A stretch of 46,127 bases of DNA from NCBI GenBank assembly GCA_007693605.1, contig REDG01000028.1, positions 1-46,127 on the forward strand, given 5' to 3'. Both the position numbers and the translations under genes were made by a program. Each line of letters begins with the position of its first letter. Positions within the stretch are counted from its first letter, which is position 1. Positions 43,579 to 46,127 of this stretch are shown piece by piece. Source of the DNA: Bradymonadales bacterium. GTDB taxonomy: Bacteria; Bdellovibrionota; UBA2394. The notes under the pieces were generated by a model. It was given only the letters and a program-made list of their open reading frames with translations. It was not told where the DNA came from and did no database searches.

Positions 43579-43680
43579 GCAGATAGGCCCTTAGTTCCCT
43601 CTTCACTGATAGGCCTGTTGGCTCCAGCTTCACCTTCTAAGTCTTGCGTACAAAGCAGATGGGCCTTTTCCGCCAGTCCC
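43579..43680. repeat. Dispersed intergenic repeat, copies in the gspN-regulator gap
   Basis: 43651-43680 matches copy B at 26 of 30 positions (GGGCCTTTTCCGCCAGTCCC at its end). A shorter, weaker match lies at 43579-43600 (GCAGATAGGCCCTTAG). The latter can also form a five-bp hairpin AGGGC/GCCCT. They separate the gsp operon from the downstream regulator. Confidence 0.6.
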
Positions 43681-43729
43681 AGAGGTTTTTCGCTTGTATT
43701 CGACCAAAGCATTAGTTACCGGAAAGGCC

Positions 43730-45352
43730 ATGCTTTCGCTCTGTTTGTTTTCAGAGAATGTGAAGATTCTGTCTCTGCCTCTCAAGAAGGAGGTCTACCG
43801 CTTGGGTCGATCGGCGGATTGTGATGTGGTTTTGCATGATGAGCTGGTATCGAGGGAGCACCTCTGCTTGCGAAAGAAGTCTGGTCAATGGACTGTCGAA
43901 GACCTCTCTCGCAATGGCTTGTTTGTCGGGAAGAAAAAGCTGCCAAATCATCTACAGGCCTTAGAGCTGAATACTCGCTACGAGATGGGTGCAAGATTCT
44001 CATTTGAGCTCCAAGACTTGGAGCTCCCATCAAAGACCCTTCTCAGCTCAGGCTCTTTGACTGAACTGGTGGTCTTGGGTCGAGACGAAGCCAGCCTTCG
44101 AGTCCAGAATGCTCAACTGATGCCTGAGGGAGGCAGTGCCGCCACCCCCATCTCAATTGGCCGAGAGGGATTGAGCATCGGAAGACATCCTTCTAACGAC
44201 TTGGTGCTAACAGACCCAGCCGTCTCACTTTTTCACGCCAGAATCGTCATTGAAAACAATTCTTTTTTCTTTAGCGATCTTCAGAGCACCAATGGAAGCT
44301 TTATCGACGGACTCAAAGTTCATCGCGCTGTTCTGAGGGGAAATCATGAGATTCGCATCAGCTCGCAGAGCTTTCGATTTGAAATTCAAGAGAACCGCAT
44401 GAAGATTCAACGACGACAAAGAACTCGATTCTTTGAAATCTTGAGTTCTGACTCGCAGATGCAAGCCCTCTTCGACCTTGCCGAGACGGTAGCTCCGACC
44501 GATGCGCCGGTCTTTCTTTCTGGAGAGACCGGAACCGGCAAAGAATTGTTTGCCAAAGCGATTCATCAACTCTCTAGTCGAAGCTTCAAGCCCATGATCT
44601 CGCTGAACTGCGCGGCTCTTCCCTCCGAACTTGCAGAATCGGAACTTTTTGGACATGAAAAGGGAGCCTTCACGGGCGCTCAAGCCCTTCGTCGGGGAGC
44701 TTTCGAACGAGCAGAAAATAGTAGCCTTTTTCTGGACGAAGTGGCCGATTTAGATTTGAAGCTTCAAGCAAAACTTCTGCGAGTGCTTGAAACCGGTGAT
44801 TACTATCGAATAGGCGCTGAAGAGCCTCGAATCTCTCAAGTGCGCATCATCGCGGCCAGTCACAAGAACTTAGAGGAGGAAGTCGCCGAGGGTCGCTTTC
44901 GAGAGGACCTTTACTTTCGACTCAAAATCATTCCGTTTGACATCCCTCCGCTCCGAGATCGACCTCAAGACATTCGCTTAATTTCAGAAGAAATCTTACC
45001 AAAACTCTCATGGACGGACGGCGTTGATGAGGAAGTTCTGGAGTTTTTGACAAGGCTTCCGCTTTTTGGAAATGTGCGAGAACTGAAAAATCATTTAATG
45101 AGAGCCATCGTTCAAAGAAAGGCCCGCTCCAGATCTTCTGGCCCCTTGGAGCTTGAAGATTTTCGATTTTTGACGATGGCTGCCATTGGCCAACGAGGCC
45201 GAGACCCCGAAGAAAACAAGAAACGACGGGAGATTGAAAAGGCCCTGAAAGACAATCATTTCAATCAGAGTCGAACGGCTCGGGCCTTAAAGCTGCCGGT
45301 CAGCACCCTTCATGATCGGATGAAGCGATACGGGATTTCAGCGAAAGCCTAG
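43730..45352 (+). CDS. Sigma-54-dependent transcriptional activator with two N-terminal FHA domains
   Basis: 540 residues from this ATG; the frame is open to a TTG at 43694, but the FHA fold begins just after the ATG. FHA 1 (YRLGRSADCDVVLHDELVSREH) and FHA 2 (LSIGRHPSNDLVLTDPAVSLFHAR ... STNGSF) each show the GR, S..H and N-G features. The AAA+ domain has Walker A GETGTGKE, the sigma-54 contact loop HEKGAFTGA and Walker B SLFLDEVADL. A Fis-type helix-turn-helix ends the protein (NQSRTARALKLPVSTLHDRMKRYG). FHA inputs point to control by Ser/Thr phosphorylation rather than a His kinase. It lies just after the gsp operon, but a link to it is unproven. Confidence 0.94.
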   Translation: MLSLCLFSENVKILSLPLKKEVYRLGRSADCDVVLHDELVSREHLCLRKKSGQWTVEDLSRNGLFVGKKKLPNHLQALELNTRYEMGARFSFELQDLELPSKTLLSSGSLTELVVLGRDEASLRVQNAQLMPEGGSAATPISIGREGLSIGRHPSNDLVLTDPAVSLFHARIVIENNSFFFSDLQSTNGSFIDGLKVHRAVLRGNHEIRISSQSFRFEIQENRMKIQRRQRTRFFEILSSDSQMQALFDLAETVAPTDAPVFLSGETGTGKELFAKAIHQLSSRSFKPMISLNCAALPSELAESELFGHEKGAFTGAQALRRGAFERAENSSLFLDEVADLDLKLQAKLLRVLETGDYYRIGAEEPRISQVRIIAASHKNLEEEVAEGRFREDLYFRLKIIPFDIPPLRDRPQDIRLISEEILPKLSWTDGVDEEVLEFLTRLPLFGNVRELKNHLMRAIVQRKARSRSSGPLELEDFRFLTMAAIGQRGRDPEENKKRREIEKALKDNHFNQSRTARALKLPVSTLHDRMKRYGISAKA

Positions 45353-45400
45353 CAATAGGACTCAGCTTGCAGTCTAAGGCCCAAAGGATTAAAAAATCTT

Positions 45401-45976
45401 ATGGCTGCAGACGAAGAATTTTTTGATCGACTGGTTCAAAATCGACGGAGCCTGAAGTCCTTTAATGGAAATGCGGTATCAAAAGCTTCGGTCGAAAAGA
45501 TCTTGAATTGGGCCACTCAAAGCCCGAATCATCTTCTCAATCAGCCTTGGCGATTTCGAGTCTGCCTTCAGGGGGGCATTCAGAGTTTTGTGGAATGCCT
45601 GAAGACGAGAGTCTCAGAATCCGAATGGAAGGCCTTGAACTCTGGCGCTCAAAGACTGTTGACGGCAGGCGCACTTATTATAGTGAGCGTGCAGAGGGGC
45701 GAGTCTGAACTCCGTCGAGAGGAAAATTTTGCGGCGGCTGCGGCCGCCACTCAAAGTCTTTTGCTGGGCGCCACCGCACTTGGAATTCGAAGCTTTTGGA
45801 GCACAGGCAAGCTGATGAGGCATGACGAGACTCGAAGTCTTTTTGGAATTCCTGACGAGGAGATTTTTGTCGGAGGAATTTGGCTCGGAGAGGGTCCGAT
45901 TCCCCCAAGCCCCCCACGACGCCCCTTAGAAGAAGTCAGCCAGTGGTTTGACGACTTCACTACTCCATCGACTTAA
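45401..45976 (+). CDS. Nitroreductase family protein
   Basis: 191 residues. The FMN-binding N-terminus RRSLKSFNGNAVSKASVEKILNWATQSPNHLLNQPWRF fits the nitroreductase family. AAAAATQSLLLGATALGIRSFWSTG and the final GGIWLGEGP strand are also typical. It should reduce nitro compounds or quinone-like substrates with NAD(P)H; the physiological substrate is unknown. It stands 48 bases after the sigma-54 activator. Confidence 0.88.
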   Translation: MAADEEFFDRLVQNRRSLKSFNGNAVSKASVEKILNWATQSPNHLLNQPWRFRVCLQGGIQSFVECLKTRVSESEWKALNSGAQRLLTAGALIIVSVQRGESELRREENFAAAAAATQSLLLGATALGIRSFWSTGKLMRHDETRSLFGIPDEEIFVGGIWLGEGPIPPSPPRRPLEEVSQWFDDFTTPST

Positions 45977-46030
45977 AACTCATGCTGGCCCCTGACACCA
46001 AGGGACCCCGATGAAGCAAAAACCAGGAAC

Positions 46031-46120
46031 GCAGCCGCCGAAGTAGATGGGCCCCTTGCGCTTCCTGGGGACTGGCGATAAGGGTCCAGATGCGAGAAGG
46101 CAAGGAGCGAGCATCGCAGT
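46031..46120. repeat. Dispersed intergenic repeat, inverted pair at the window end
   Basis: GATGGGCCCC (from 46047) begins a forward copy preceded by the GCAGCCG stretch seen at copy B. GGGGACTGGCGATAAGGGTC (from 46067) is the reverse complement of the same core. A GCGAGAAGGC/GAGCGAGCATCGCAG tail follows, similar in style to the 94-base repeats near tRNA-Cys. The two copies could form a hairpin. Confidence 0.6.
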
Positions 46121-46127
46121 GTGGTTT

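Overview
The window looks like chromosomal DNA from a Gram-negative bacterium of the Bdellovibrionota or a related former deltaproteobacterial lineage. The evidence is the combination of a complete GspC-N type II secretion operon, an FHA-GGDEF protein built like Bdellovibrio DgcB, an FHA-containing sigma-54 activator, a membrane Ser/Thr kinase with the HRDISPPN signature, several PilZ proteins, and the small PurS/PurQ/PurL form of FGAM synthetase. The assignment rests on gene content only; there is no rRNA marker.

Layout. 18-4190 (minus) encodes a very large secreted protein with a zincin-type HEFQH motif. 4542-9828 (minus) is a tightly overlapping purine operon read purC-purS-purQ-purL-purF. 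Divergent from it is mutS, overlapping a SprT-like metallopeptidase gene. 12780-13647 is a gene-poor, AT-rich stretch with a decayed HNH endonuclease and two long hairpins. 13648-20748 (plus) carries a secreted coiled-coil protein, gatC-gatA-gatB (the tRNA amidotransferase), a branched-chain aminotransferase, a small lipoprotein and a Ser/Thr kinase. A convergent gene (20738-22426, minus) encodes an unrecognised exported protein.

22.5-24.2 kb is the most unusual stretch. An intact tRNA-Cys gene is followed by two further copies of its 3' end, and these bound a single gene for a Fic AMPylation-type enzyme fused to a C-terminal MerR DNA-binding domain. Palindromic 17-bp direct repeats flank the gene, a perfect 11-bp dyad touches its start codon, and a 94-bp sequence is duplicated next to the tRNA. 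I interpret it as a small tRNA-targeted gene cassette or the remnant of an integrated element; no integrase is present in the window.

24.2-30.2 kb holds a c-di-GMP-related group (two PilZ proteins and an FHA-GGDEF cyclase), a NYN-domain nuclease, an M23 peptidase, an acyl-lipid or acyl-CoA desaturase, and a thiol-oxidation pair (DUF192 protein and a VKOR-DsbA fusion). 30289-43560 is a complete twelve-gene gspCDEFGHIJKLMN operon with mostly overlapping genes. It is followed by a tandem-FHA sigma-54 activator and a nitroreductase. The disulfide-forming VKOR-DsbA protein is divergent from gspC, which suits supply of folded substrates to the secretion machine. All five pseudopilins have Ala or Ser instead of Gly before the predicted prepilin-peptidase cleavage site.

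A short dispersed repeat with core TGGGCCCTTAGCGCCAGTCC or variants occurs in at least four intergenic gaps (about 9.9, 28.6, 43.6 and 46.05 kb).
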